Positions 45,701 through 57,700 of a stretch of 64,000 bases of DNA are shown here, piece after piece. The stretch covers positions 13,824,906 to 13,888,905 of the forward strand of contig NC_081551.1 of NCBI RefSeq assembly GCF_901000735.1, written 5' to 3'. The notes below the pieces were generated by a model. The model was not told where the DNA came from. It saw only the letters and a list, made by a program, of their open reading frames with translations, and made no database searches. This DNA comes from Corylus avellana. Lineage: Eukaryota > Streptophyta > Magnoliopsida > Fagales > Betulaceae. The translations under genes were made by a program, and so were the position numbers. Positions within the stretch are counted from its first letter, which is position 1. Every line of letters begins with the position of its first letter.

Positions 45701-48700
45701 TTCGCAATGGAGTAAAAGATGATCAATAAATTCCCTGCTTCTCCTACACATGCAACACCATTCACCACTATAACTCTTCTCTTCTCAGATTATCTAATGT
45801 CAAAATCTTTCCTATGAGCTGCTGTCTACACAAAAAAGCTCACTTTTTTTTTTTTTTTTCTGATAGGTAATATCAATTTATATAAAAGCGCACAGGGGCG
45901 CAATCCATGTACACATGAAGTATACAATAGAGCCCATATATGCAATAGCTATTAAGCTGAAAATGAAGAACATAAAGGGACTTTAACTTTCCAAACACTC
46001 CTCCAAGGAAAAGAAAAACCCCCCCGAAGTAGATAACTCATGAAAAAAACAACCTCACCTCAAATTTCTTCCTCTTTGAAGGAATCAACCGAATATAATC
46101 CTCACTTCCTTGTCTCCATCTGAATGAATATAACACACCAAAAAATGCAAGCACCAAATCTACCTCCCAATCTTGTACAGCTCTAACAAAAGACACATTC
46201 TATTGAATAACCCCATTGGAAGACATCACATTGTCCACAACCCACGCCTCCTTACAACTTGCAATACTAAATAGCTCCGGAAAAGCTTCCTTCAATAGTT
46301 GATCCCCACACCAAGCATCATGCCAAAACCGAATCTAAGATTCATCGTCCACTTCATATCTAATATATCTCAAGAAAACATCCCACCCCCTCATAATATG
46401 TTTCCACACTCCAAACACCAAAAGGCGCCACTACCTCCTTGGAACATGAACCACCACTCAAACTATCATATTTTGCTTCCACAACCACCAGCCACAGTGT
46501 CTCCCTCTCCGTAGCATAACGCTATAACCATTTACCCAACAACGCTTGATTAAACTTAATCAAATTTCTAACACCCAAACCACCATATTACATAGGAGAA
46601 CAAATGGTCAACCATTTCAATAGATGGAATTTAAAGTCCTCATTGATACCTCCCTATGAAAAATCTCTTTACATTTTCTCAATCCTATTCGCCACACTTA
46701 GAGGAATAGGAAACAAAGATAGATAATAAGCGGGTAAAACAGATAGTGTACTTTTGATCAACATCAACCTCCCTCCCTTCGACAAATAAAGCCTCTTCCA
46801 GCCCGCCAATCACCTTTCCATTTTTTCTACAATACCATTCCATATTGTAACTAACTTATATGGCGCCCCCAAAGGAAGTCCTAGATATTCCATTGGTAAT
46901 ACTGCCACCCTACACCCAAATATACCAGCCAACCCTCTACGTCATCCACCTGCCAATAGGAATAACCTCTGACTTCAACAAATTAATCTTCAACCCCGAG
47001 ACCACTTTGAAAAATAAAAAAAGACATCTCAAGTTACAAAGATGTTCACCATTAGCCTCATCTGCAAATAACAAGAGTGACAACCATTCCTACAACATTT
47101 CATGATCCCACTGTAAAACCATCCAAAAGGCCCCTATCCATTCTGGCCAACATCATCCTACTCAGAGCCTCCATAACCACTACAAAAAGTAAAGGTGATA
47201 AAGGATCCTCTTGTCTTAAGCCCCAAGTACTACATAATGTAAAGGTGATAAAGGTTGCTAGGGCATTATGGTATATGCCATTTTCAGGCGTTTTGGGTTG
47301 TCTTGGGTTATGCTTAATAGTTTGGCGGATTTATTTGCCTGTTGGTGGATGGGAGGTCGTTCTCAGAGTGCTTCGGTGTGGAAGGTTGTCCCTCTTTGTC
47401 TTATGTGGTGTTTGTGGAGGGAGAGAAATGCGAGAGCTTTGAGGATCTAGATAGGACTTTGGAGGAGCTCAAGTCTTTTTTCTTCTTTTACCTTTTCACT
47501 TGGACAGTTGCTTACTTAGCTCCGTTAGTGATTAGCTTTACCGAGTTTCTTCTATTTAGGCGTTCTCTTGTATACGTCCTATGTACTAGGGTTGCACCCC
47601 TCTATACTTTTTGGTATATATAACATTACTTATCAAAAAAAAAAAATCCAAATTATGCTCCATTTATCAAAACTGAATAGCAAACCATAGAGATACAAAA
47701 GGCTATTCTCCATTTCTTCACAAACCCGCTCCTTTCCAACAAGAATAACAAAAACTCCTAATTCACATGAACATATTCCTTTTCGAGATCCAATTTTCTT
47801 AATAAAACTGGTACTCCTAATCTGAGTCAACCATCAAAACATTCATTTGCAATCATAACCGAATCCAGAATTTCTCCCCTTTATAAATGCATTCTATGAA
47901 TTTGATATGATCTTGTCCAACACTTGTTTCAATCTGTTCACTAGCACCTTAGAAATTTTTTTCTATACTACACCCACGAGATTGATAGGACGAAAAATCC
48001 TTAATATCCACCGCACCAACTTTCTTTGGTATGAGAGATATGAAAGTGGCATTAATACTTTTTCTCAAACCGCCCTTTACTATGAAATTCTCTGAAAACT
48101 TCCATGATATCCTCATTCAAAATCTCCCAACATGTTTGAAAAAAACCCAAAGAAAACCCATCAGGCCCCGAGGCTTCATCCCCATTCAGATTTTTAACCA
48201 CCTCAAAAACCTCACTCTCCTCAAAGTCTCTTTCCAACCAAGAACCCTCCTCTTTATTAGACCTACTCAAACTCTAAGAGATAATGCAGAGGATGATAAG
48301 CATCAAGAAGAAGATTTATGATAGGACTCAAACTCCTAGAGACAATGAAGAGGATGATAAGCATCAAGAAGAAGACTTATGATAGGACTCTAGTACTATC
48401 CTATAGTGTTTAAACTTGTATTATATTGTAAAGTTTAAAGTAGTATTGACTTGTAACTCTTTCTTGGCTATATATACAAACACTTCTGCATTAGTTGATG
48501 CAGGCAGCATTACACAAAATCCTATATGGTATCAGAGCCTCAACACGACTAACGTCAATTATTTTTCTCTATGACCGATTCTTCTTCTTCTTCTTCTTCT
48601 TCTTCCTCTACCACCGCTTCCAACACGCTACCTATGACGTCTGCTGCACCCCAAAATCCGTTGCACAACATCAATCACCATATTACCCTCAAACTCATAC

Positions 48701-51700
48701 AGATCTTCTTCTTCCTCTACCACCTCTTCCAACACGCTACCTATGACGTCTGCTGCACCCCAAAATCCGTTGCACAACATCAATCACCATATTACCCTCA
48801 AACTCACAAGGAAATATTATCCCCTTTGGAAGGTTGTTGTTGTTCCCTTTCCTGAAGGCCATGATCTATTTGGTTTCGTTGACGGCACTCATTGCTGATT
48901 CGACATCTGGGATGCTGGTTCCTAATCCTGATTCTCAGCTTTGGTATCACCAAGATAAGCTCCTCATGAGTGCTCTTATTTCCACCTTGTCCGACGAGTT
49001 ACTGCCTCATATGAATGGGATTTCCACCTCCCATTCGTTATGGCTTACTTTGGAGTAGCTCTTCTCTTCTCACTCTCAAGCTCGGATCTTGCAAGTCCAA
49101 CATCAACTCGCCACCTTGAAGAAAGGCGCTCAGCCAATCGCTGCTTATTTTCAGCCCAAGGCTTTGCTCACATGCTAACAGCCATTGGTCACCCTCTTGA
49201 GGACTCCGATATTGTCTCCTACATCCTCAATGGAGTTGGTGCTGATCATGATCTGATGCTGATTCACTTGTCACCTCAATCAACACGCGATCTGATCCTG
49301 CTTCCTTGAATGATCTCTATGGATTTCTTCTCTCTCATGAGCTGCGTCTTGAGCAACATATCAATGGACTTGGTGCTGATTATGATTCACTTGTCACCTC
49401 AATCACCCCGCAATCTGATCCCGTTTCCTTGAATGATCTCTATGGATTTCTTCTCTCTCGTGAGCTGCGTCTTGAACAACATATTGCTGCAATTGATCTC
49501 TCCATCTCCACTGCCAACACTGCTCAAAGCTGTGGCCGTGGTCGAGGTAGGGGAATTGTATTATATTCTAGAGTTTAAAGTATTATTGACTTGTAACTCT
49601 TTCTTGGCTATATATACAAACACTGCTGCATTAGTTGATGCAGGCAGCATTACACAAATCCTATTCTCTTCATCAATGGCTTGAAAAGTGAGCCCATTCA
49701 TCTTTGGCCTCCAACTATACTGTTATGAATGCAATTGTATATAAACTTGTACTATAGCATTCCTTATCTCTATAGAATCTAACGATAATGACCTATTAAC
49801 AAGTAAAGACTCGACAATATTATTTCTTCTATTTGAATTCGCCACCCTATGAAAAAACTGTGTTCCTATCACCCTCTCTCAACCAAAGAGCATGAGATTT
49901 CTGTCTCTAGGTCACTTCTTCACAGAGGAGCAACCTTTCCAACTCCCTAGCAAACTCCTCCTTCCTCACCTCTTCCTCAACCAACACTCGCCCTTCCCCG
50001 GCGACATCTAGCTATCAAATACCCTCCAATAAAACATCAAATCGCTCCTTAAGGTTTAAAAGTTATCAAATCACTCTCTATGGTTCCACCACTATCAAAG
50101 AACTCCCTCCATTCCCCTTTCGTTAAGTTTGTAAGAGTTATGAGTGACACGTGGCCATTATGCCATGTCAAGTCCAATAAAAACAAGACGTGTCCAGGCC
50201 ATGCAATCAGTTAGCTTGCATCAGGCACATGCCATGTTGGATGTGCCACGTCATTAACATGTCAGCTTGGAACTTAAAAATTAGACAATGTCAACGGGAG
50301 AGGAAAAAACTCTGTTATGGTAGGGGTCGCCACATGGCTACCCCTCTGCTGTGGGGGAGAGGGGGTAGCAGCGCGGCCACCACCATCTATTGTGGAAGGG
50401 GGTAAGTCATCTACTATGGGAGGGGCAGTCGAGCAGCCACTTTGTTGTGGGAGGAGGTGGCTGAGCGGCCACCCCTCTTACTCATGTATTATTTATACTA
50501 TCCTCACAAAGTACAAGTACATATGCCCTCCAATATTATAATAATAACAATGTAACTATAAAATAAAACATCAATAATACTTTGTAGCCAAATGCTACTT
50601 TTGCGTGAGTTCCAGCATTTACAGGGTTCTAAGATACATAGACCTTTGCAAAAACCAAAATCAGAATCCTGGAAATGAGTAAAAGTTGAAATATTTGGCA
50701 GAGCTTCTGCATGATTTCTCTTCTTTGTCATCTTCTTTTCCCTCCATTTCCACTTTCTATTCATATCACTTTCTCAACTTCCTGTTCTCTCTTGTTTCTT
50801 CTCCTAACCTCTCCCTCTCCATCTATTCTGCTCTAGACTATTTTCTCCTCTCTCAAAATGATAACGCTTCTTCCAATCTTTTACTCCTATTTCTTCTCTC
50901 TGTATGAGCTTTTCCTCTCATTTGTATTCTGATTGCCTCCCTTAAACCATAAGGCTCTATATTTTTGCCTTCCATTCACCTCTTTTGAGGTTGCAAATCA
51001 AGTTGATTCCCTGTTTTACTAACTACTCACTCTGATGTGCAAGTAAAAATAAATAATTTAGTACCCATATTGTAGTAAGTCACTAAATGTTAGTTCAGCT
51101 TAAAAAAAAAAAAAAAGAAATCAAGGAGGATTTGCTCTCCTGGGATTAACTAGTAAAGCCAAAGTTTTAAAGAGACCAGACCCAGAAAATATAAATTATC
51201 TTTCCAGCATCCTGCCATCCAGTAAAATGACTAGCACCAATATATATCACACACATTAGACATAGAATCTTTCAATTTTTTTGCACCAACCTCTTCAATC
51301 TCCCGGACAACACGATCTGGTTCAGCACCTGGGAGATCTATTTTGTTCAAAACCTGTAACATAATGTTCTATGAAAATGAAAATATATTCACATAAAACT
51401 ATAATTTTACCTGACTATGCATTGGCTGGAGAATGAATTAAAAGAAATATCGAAGGATGAGGAAAAAAAAAAGTGATATGAACTGTTTGTGAGTAATACC
51501 AACTTCAAATGAGTCATGTGTAAGTACTTGTAGAACATGTTTTCTGGAGGTTACATGGCATGTTACATGAGTGCAATAATACCAAAATGTGTCAATTATT
51601 AACATCAGTAAGTGAGACATGCAAGAGCCAAAAAACTTTTTGGATGAAATTTTGGTGTCCAGATAAAGGGGATCACAGTATTCTGCTAGATGTTCTTAAA

Positions 51701-54700
51701 TGATGATCTCACAGAGTTGATTATTACTATGCATTTTTTCACTAGTACTAAACAGTGGGCTAATTATAATAGCATTTTTAAGTCAAGCAGGCCCATGACT
51801 GGCTTCCGGCTGCACAGAAGTGGAAACAGATAATGTCCTATATGATGGATATACCCTCAAGCATTTAGCTGATCTTTTATGAAATACTAGCAAACAACCC
51901 CATCCCAACCATTTAAAATAGTTAAAATCTTCATTGGCAGCATCATACATAAAAGTTATATGCACACACAGCAATAGCAATGGCCACCAAAACAATTTTA
52001 GATTTGTCCAAAAATTATATGCATAACAGCCAGCAGCCCAGCACAAACTCTTATAGGCCAACCGAGAGCAATACAGATCTGATTTATATTCTGTTTCTCA
52101 ATCATTACTCCTCTTGAGAGGCTTGGTAATGTGGTAGCCATCCATGGCAGGGCAGAGCGTGCCCCCTTTCGAGGCCAAAGGAGACTAAGAGAAGAAATGA
52201 TGCTTTAGGATCTGGACCTTACTGAGCTCAACAATATATCTATACACATGAGCAGGCAACCACACAAGGAAACCAAATGTATGAGCAGCTGGCACAGATG
52301 TTTCCAGCAACCTATGTTGAAGATTTTATCTAGAAAAATCAAACTTAGGATATTATAGTGCTTTAAGATTTTTGTTCAATTACTTTTGATATTTTATAGT
52401 TATAACTTTCTAGATTTAAATAAATTAGGAGCAAGTCAGTTACTTAGGATGAAGGGACTTCGCCATAAAGTAATGGTGACGAAGGGAATTGCTTCTAGCT
52501 AGTAGCTGCTGTATTCGAAATTATCCTAGTAGATTATGATATGTACTATAAAAGCACACAGCCTATATTGTTTTGAATGTTATCAATTAATTGTGTTAAG
52601 CCACCAATTATCATAAAAGCTTAAGCAGATAAAAAATGATACACATGAAATATTTGATTGAAATGGGGGCAAATGGCTGAGACAAGGTTTGAACTTAAGA
52701 TCTTTAGCTCTGATGCCATATTAAATTACCATTTATCCTAAAAGCTTTAACTGATAGGAATTGGTAAAATTTAATCAACACTTTAAGAAATTAAAAATTG
52801 AGTTTACTTGAAATCCACCTCCCCTCCCCTTTCTCTCATTCCTATCCAACCTTCTTTCTTCATTCTTTCTTTCTCACCAATGTTCTCCACAGTTTTCTTG
52901 CTTCTTCCTTGCTGAAGTTCACAACAATCTCATCCCATAATTCTCTCTTAGTTTCACTTCCAACAAATTAAGTTACTTTCCCTATTCATATCCACCCAAC
53001 CACATCTATTCCCCTTGATTCTCATCACCTTCCTAGCAAGACAGCCCTTTCATCACAAGAGTTCCAACACTGTCCATCACTTGGAAATAATGTATTAATT
53101 AACAAATTTGAAGAATGAAGCTCAAACTAAAGATCGAATTACTTAGAGATTCAAGCCAAACCTCCTTGAACAGAGCAAGAATCCCCACTTCACTTAAATT
53201 TCTTCTCAATGTTTTGGCAGACTATGATTACCCATCCTTACCCTTGGAAGTTGAAAAATTGGTTTTGTTGGTAAAAGCTAATGCATATGTGGGATATGTG
53301 GTATCTATTGTATACTTTCTGCGTACATGGGTTGCGCCCCTTGCGCTTTTATATAAATTGATATTACCTATCCAAAATATATATATATGTTAGAAGAGTT
53401 AGGGTTTGAGTCATTAGGGTTTTGGGGGTAGTTTAGTCTTTATGGTATTTCCCTAATCCTGTATAATAGGATGTTTGTATTAGGTTAACATAAGTTGAAT
53501 AATATAATAGGCTCCGCCTTTTATGTCTAAATCATTCATACAAATTATAACATCGTATCAGACCCTTAGGGTTTGAATCCTTGGCCCTTTGTTTGTAGTA
53601 GCGTTTTTCCGCTCTATTTGTGTTGTTTTGTTGAGTGTTTTTCTGGTGGCAGCACCGCCCATGTGGGCATAATGCCCACACGAGCAGTGCCCTGAAATAT
53701 GTAGCTGTCCATGGGAATTTTTTGAAGAAAGAAAGTTTTTTGTCATCAATCTGTCACAGCTTCTTGGTGTGTTGGTCACTAACGGCTTCTAGGTGTGATT
53801 GTCGGTCTTATCTGTGGTGGCCGGCAAGTTTTGTGGTGGATGGCGAAGTTACAATGGCCATTGGAGAAAAAAACAATCTGGCCATTTGATGTTTGTGGTG
53901 TTGAAACGTTGATCTATGGCCATCATTTGATTCTGTTGTCGCTATTTTTGGAGTGGCCGGAGTGGTCTGTATTCTCCGGTAAGATCCAGCGAGCTTCGGC
54001 GAAGGTCCGGTGAGCCTACAATGACTGTTTCTGTTATGTCTTTCACTGTTTTGCTTCTGTTTTAGGTATTGCCGGCATGTTTTGTCTATCTTCGGCGAGT
54101 TTCAGCAATTTCCAGCGAGTCTCCGATGAAGGTTTTTTTTTTTCTTTTTTTCCTCCAGTAGTTGTTTTCCGGCAAAACTTGTTGGTTAATCATGTGTTTG
54201 TTGTTGGTTGTTGGGTGATCGATGCATCCGACCGGCCTTGGATTCTCTGGCGAGAACAGACCCAATGTTGTAATCGATGTCGACCGGCCTTGGTGTTTTA
54301 TGACAAGAACCGATCCCAAGATCGTTGTATCCGACCGGCCTTGGATTCTCCGGTGAGAACCGATCCAATGTTGTGATCGATGTATCCAACCGGCCTTGGT
54401 GTTTTGCGGCGAGATCCGACCAAATCTTGGTTGTTCAAGTTTCCGACGAGTTTTCGACCAGCGTTGAAGTTTTATTTAATTATCTTGTTATTTGTATTGT
54501 GTGCTCCAAGTTGTTCCAACTTGAGGGAGAGTGTTAGAATATGTTTTTCTAGTTGTTTTTCATTTGCTTGTATCTTCCAAGCTGGATTCATGTGATGTAT
54601 ATGCTCCAACTTGAGGGGGAGTGTTAGAAGAGTTGGGGTTTGAGTCATTAGGGTTTTGGGGGTAGTTTAGTCTTTATGGCATTTCTCTAATCCTATATAA

Positions 54701-57700
54701 TAGGATGCTTGTATTAGGTTAACATAAGTTGTATAAGTTGAATAATGTAATAGGCTCCGCCTTTTGTGTCTAAACCGTTCATACAAACTATAACAATATA
54801 TATATTCTAATAAGTACGTGTAAAGTGCTCCCTGAATCTTAGACAAGAAAAAACAAGTAAATCATGTATCACCCACAGGTTCTTCCTCATGCAAAATGGT
54901 GCATTGTCTTGCTGAGTTTTGGACATTCTTAAGATTAGTGTACCCTAAGTCACCCACTACCTCTACCAATATATTTAAAATAAGAGTAACATGTACATAT
55001 GTTAAATCTATGACCAAATTTTTTAGTTGCATAAAATATCAATTATAGACAGCCTATCCTGCCAACAATAACCAAATAGAAAATATGGAATTGAATATCC
55101 ATAGTTGTCTGGTATATAGGTCAAATAGCATTCACCTAAACTCATAAAAAGACAGTAATTCCAGGGATTTTAGGATCCATAACCCTTTCAACCCAGGAAA
55201 AAATTATGCTTTTAGAAATGCTTTGTGCCAAAAGTGCCAAAAGTGCCAATGACCTAATATTACAACTGCAGCCAAATCAACAACGACAATCATCCACACA
55301 ATTTAAAAATAATGAGTTTCTTTTTCTATGTTTTTGTTTTCTTTTGTATGAAATCTCTACAGATAAACTACAATCAAAGGAATGAAAAACCATGAGAATA
55401 AAAAATTAAAAGAAGAAGGGATACTTCATAAAGCAGCCATCCATCATAGAAGATCACAAAAATAAAGTGTAGTGTCCAGACAAAAGAATTATTTAAGTGG
55501 GTAATTTTGTATATTCAATGCAGGGTTGTTAGGGTATTCGTTAGTTTTCAGGCGTATTTAGAAAGACTGATAACCTCCCACCAAACTATACAGTTATTAG
55601 TTTAATGAATGTCCACAAAGAACAATACAGAGGCAGGTACTCACAGTCTTGAAAGGGAATATGATAGAAGATCAGGAAACCAATTCTACTGTTCAATAAA
55701 TTGATCCCTTGAAGAAAGAACTGATCCCTCACCTTTTAATCTCTACAAATACATAACCCAGAGTTTTGAATTTGGGGGTTTTGAACATGTATAGGCTTTT
55801 ATGTCAATTGATTGATTGTACTTTCATACTGTGATGTAAATTGGATATTATGGTTAGGTAATTGATTTTAGCACACCGGTAAACTTAGTCTTGTGGATAT
55901 TTTGTAAGTAAATCAGCCTAAATTTGATTCGAAGGTTCGAATTTTGTAAAGCTACTTACAATTTTGAGTTCTATGAGGAATTTCATAAAACTTTCCACCA
56001 TCTCTATAAATATTCTAAAAGATCTCAAGACTAAAAGTTCACCTAAAGCCAATAAATAAGTATTGTCCCTGCATTCAAGGCATTTAAAAGCCCTTCCAAC
56101 AATTTATGAATGACTCACAATTGGAGCAACTATATATAACTAATGTGAAAACATTTCAAAAAAAAAAAAGGTCTCCATCTAAAAGTAAAAAAGAAAAGAA
56201 AAGAAAAAGACGATAATATCACCAAAATGAACTAAAAATGAATTATAAGAGAAAAACCAGCAGTAAAATATAATACTAAGCACAACAGTCTACTTACAGG
56301 GATGATTTCTAGGTTGTTTTCCAAGGCCAAGTAAACATTAGCTAGTGTTTGTGCTTCAACTCCCTACAACATAAAAGACATGCTCAATAATGCTAGCTTT
56401 GGAGGATATGTTAACAACTGAATTTTGCAAGAAATAAGGCTACTTTGAAGTTTCATCACACCGAATTAATAGTAAAAAAGTCAGTATAACCACATTACAA
56501 CAATAATCATGGGTAACAAACGTTAAATGCATAGTGCTATGAATGAATAAGTAAAAACAAATTGAAGTCGCTAAAGATTCACCTGAGAAGCATCTACAAC
56601 AAGGAGAGCTCCCTCACATGCAGCAAGAGACCGAGAAACCTAGATACAGATGAATGAGTAAAAAGTTAAAAATAAAATATTAATTAATAAATCACCTCTA
56701 TGCACTGCTACCCACTTTCTGACTGAAACATGTCAGAGAATGGACAGATTAGAGTGGCTAACAAATCCACCGATAAAAATATATGCTAAATAATTTGATC
56801 CATAACTCTTGTAGGCAAAACCAAAATAAGTAGTACTATGCAGAGATACAAGAGAAGCAACAATGATGCCTGGAAATCGTTGATAAAGCAAACGATAAAT
56901 GAAAATGTGAATTCATTTTGTCATGTTAAAGCAAAGTCATTCCTGAACAATGACACCCTACAGCACAACCTGGCTATAATAAGATTGAGCAGAGAAAATT
57001 ACCCAACTTCTAGAACCTGCTTGATCTACAACTTAGGCTGACGCTAAAGGTTAGTTAAATAAGCACACCTAAAACATTAATACAGTCCTTACAAGCAAAA
57101 AAACTTAGGCTGCTGTGAACTGAAATTAGTACATCTCCAAAATTATAATGTGCTAAAAAACCTGGTATTATATAATCATACTATTAAGTCAAGTTTTGGA
57201 GAAAAATGTTACATAACTTACATGCAACAAGGCAAAAATTCCAATTATTACTCTAAGAGAAACTAGCATGATGATATACAGAAAATGTATAGAATAAATA
57301 CTTTAGAAATGTTTGAAGTACCTATCTGGTAATAAGGGGACCAAATGACATGGTTTGGAGATTATAAGCATTGGATAGCACAGTATTTTTCTTATCCCAG
57401 TTGATGGGTCTATCATGTAAACGTGGTAAAGACGATCAATTATCAACGATGATCCTAAACCAGGAAGCAGTAATGCAGTCGTACACATCACTGTGCTTTA
57501 AAGCAAATAAAAGCATTATATGTTGACTAACTAATATGTCAAATTCACATACCTCATAAGAGAAGTCTACATGCCCTGGTGTATCAATTAGATTCAGGCA
57601 ATATGGTTCACTTTTAAAGATATAACGCATTCGAGCAGCCTGCCACAAAGAGAAAGACAAATAAAATCGGTTTATCGAATGCTAAACATATAACAGAGCA

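Larger units (their letters stand above)
48264..49682 (+). mobile_element. Copia-type gag-only derivative inside the LINE
   Basis: Partial 5' LTR ending near 48526 with a TATA box (ggctatatatac, about 48466), primer site TGGTATCAGAGCC (48527-48539), and a shifted gag frame from 48571 (poly-Ser start, then FSLW-type Gag helices). It then jumps at about 49553 directly into the middle of the 3' LTR, which repeats the TATA box (about 49606) and the cattacacaaa end. All of pol is lost. The 5' LTR starts with two copies of a 60-bp unit (gatgataagcatcaagaag). Confidence 0.65.
45846..50000 (-). mobile_element. Second LINE in LEPA intron 6, with insertions
   Basis: Its A tail is the T run 45846-45861 on the plus strand. 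Going upstream one finds the RT ([20 protein letters not shown] at about 47100-47215; [17 protein letters not shown] at about 48110-48180) and, beyond the copia derivative, the linker to the endonuclease ([16 protein letters not shown], about 49830-49900). It is decayed by many stops and shifts. A plus-strand LINE end (47236-47645) and a copia derivative (48264-49682) are inserted. Confidence 0.7.
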
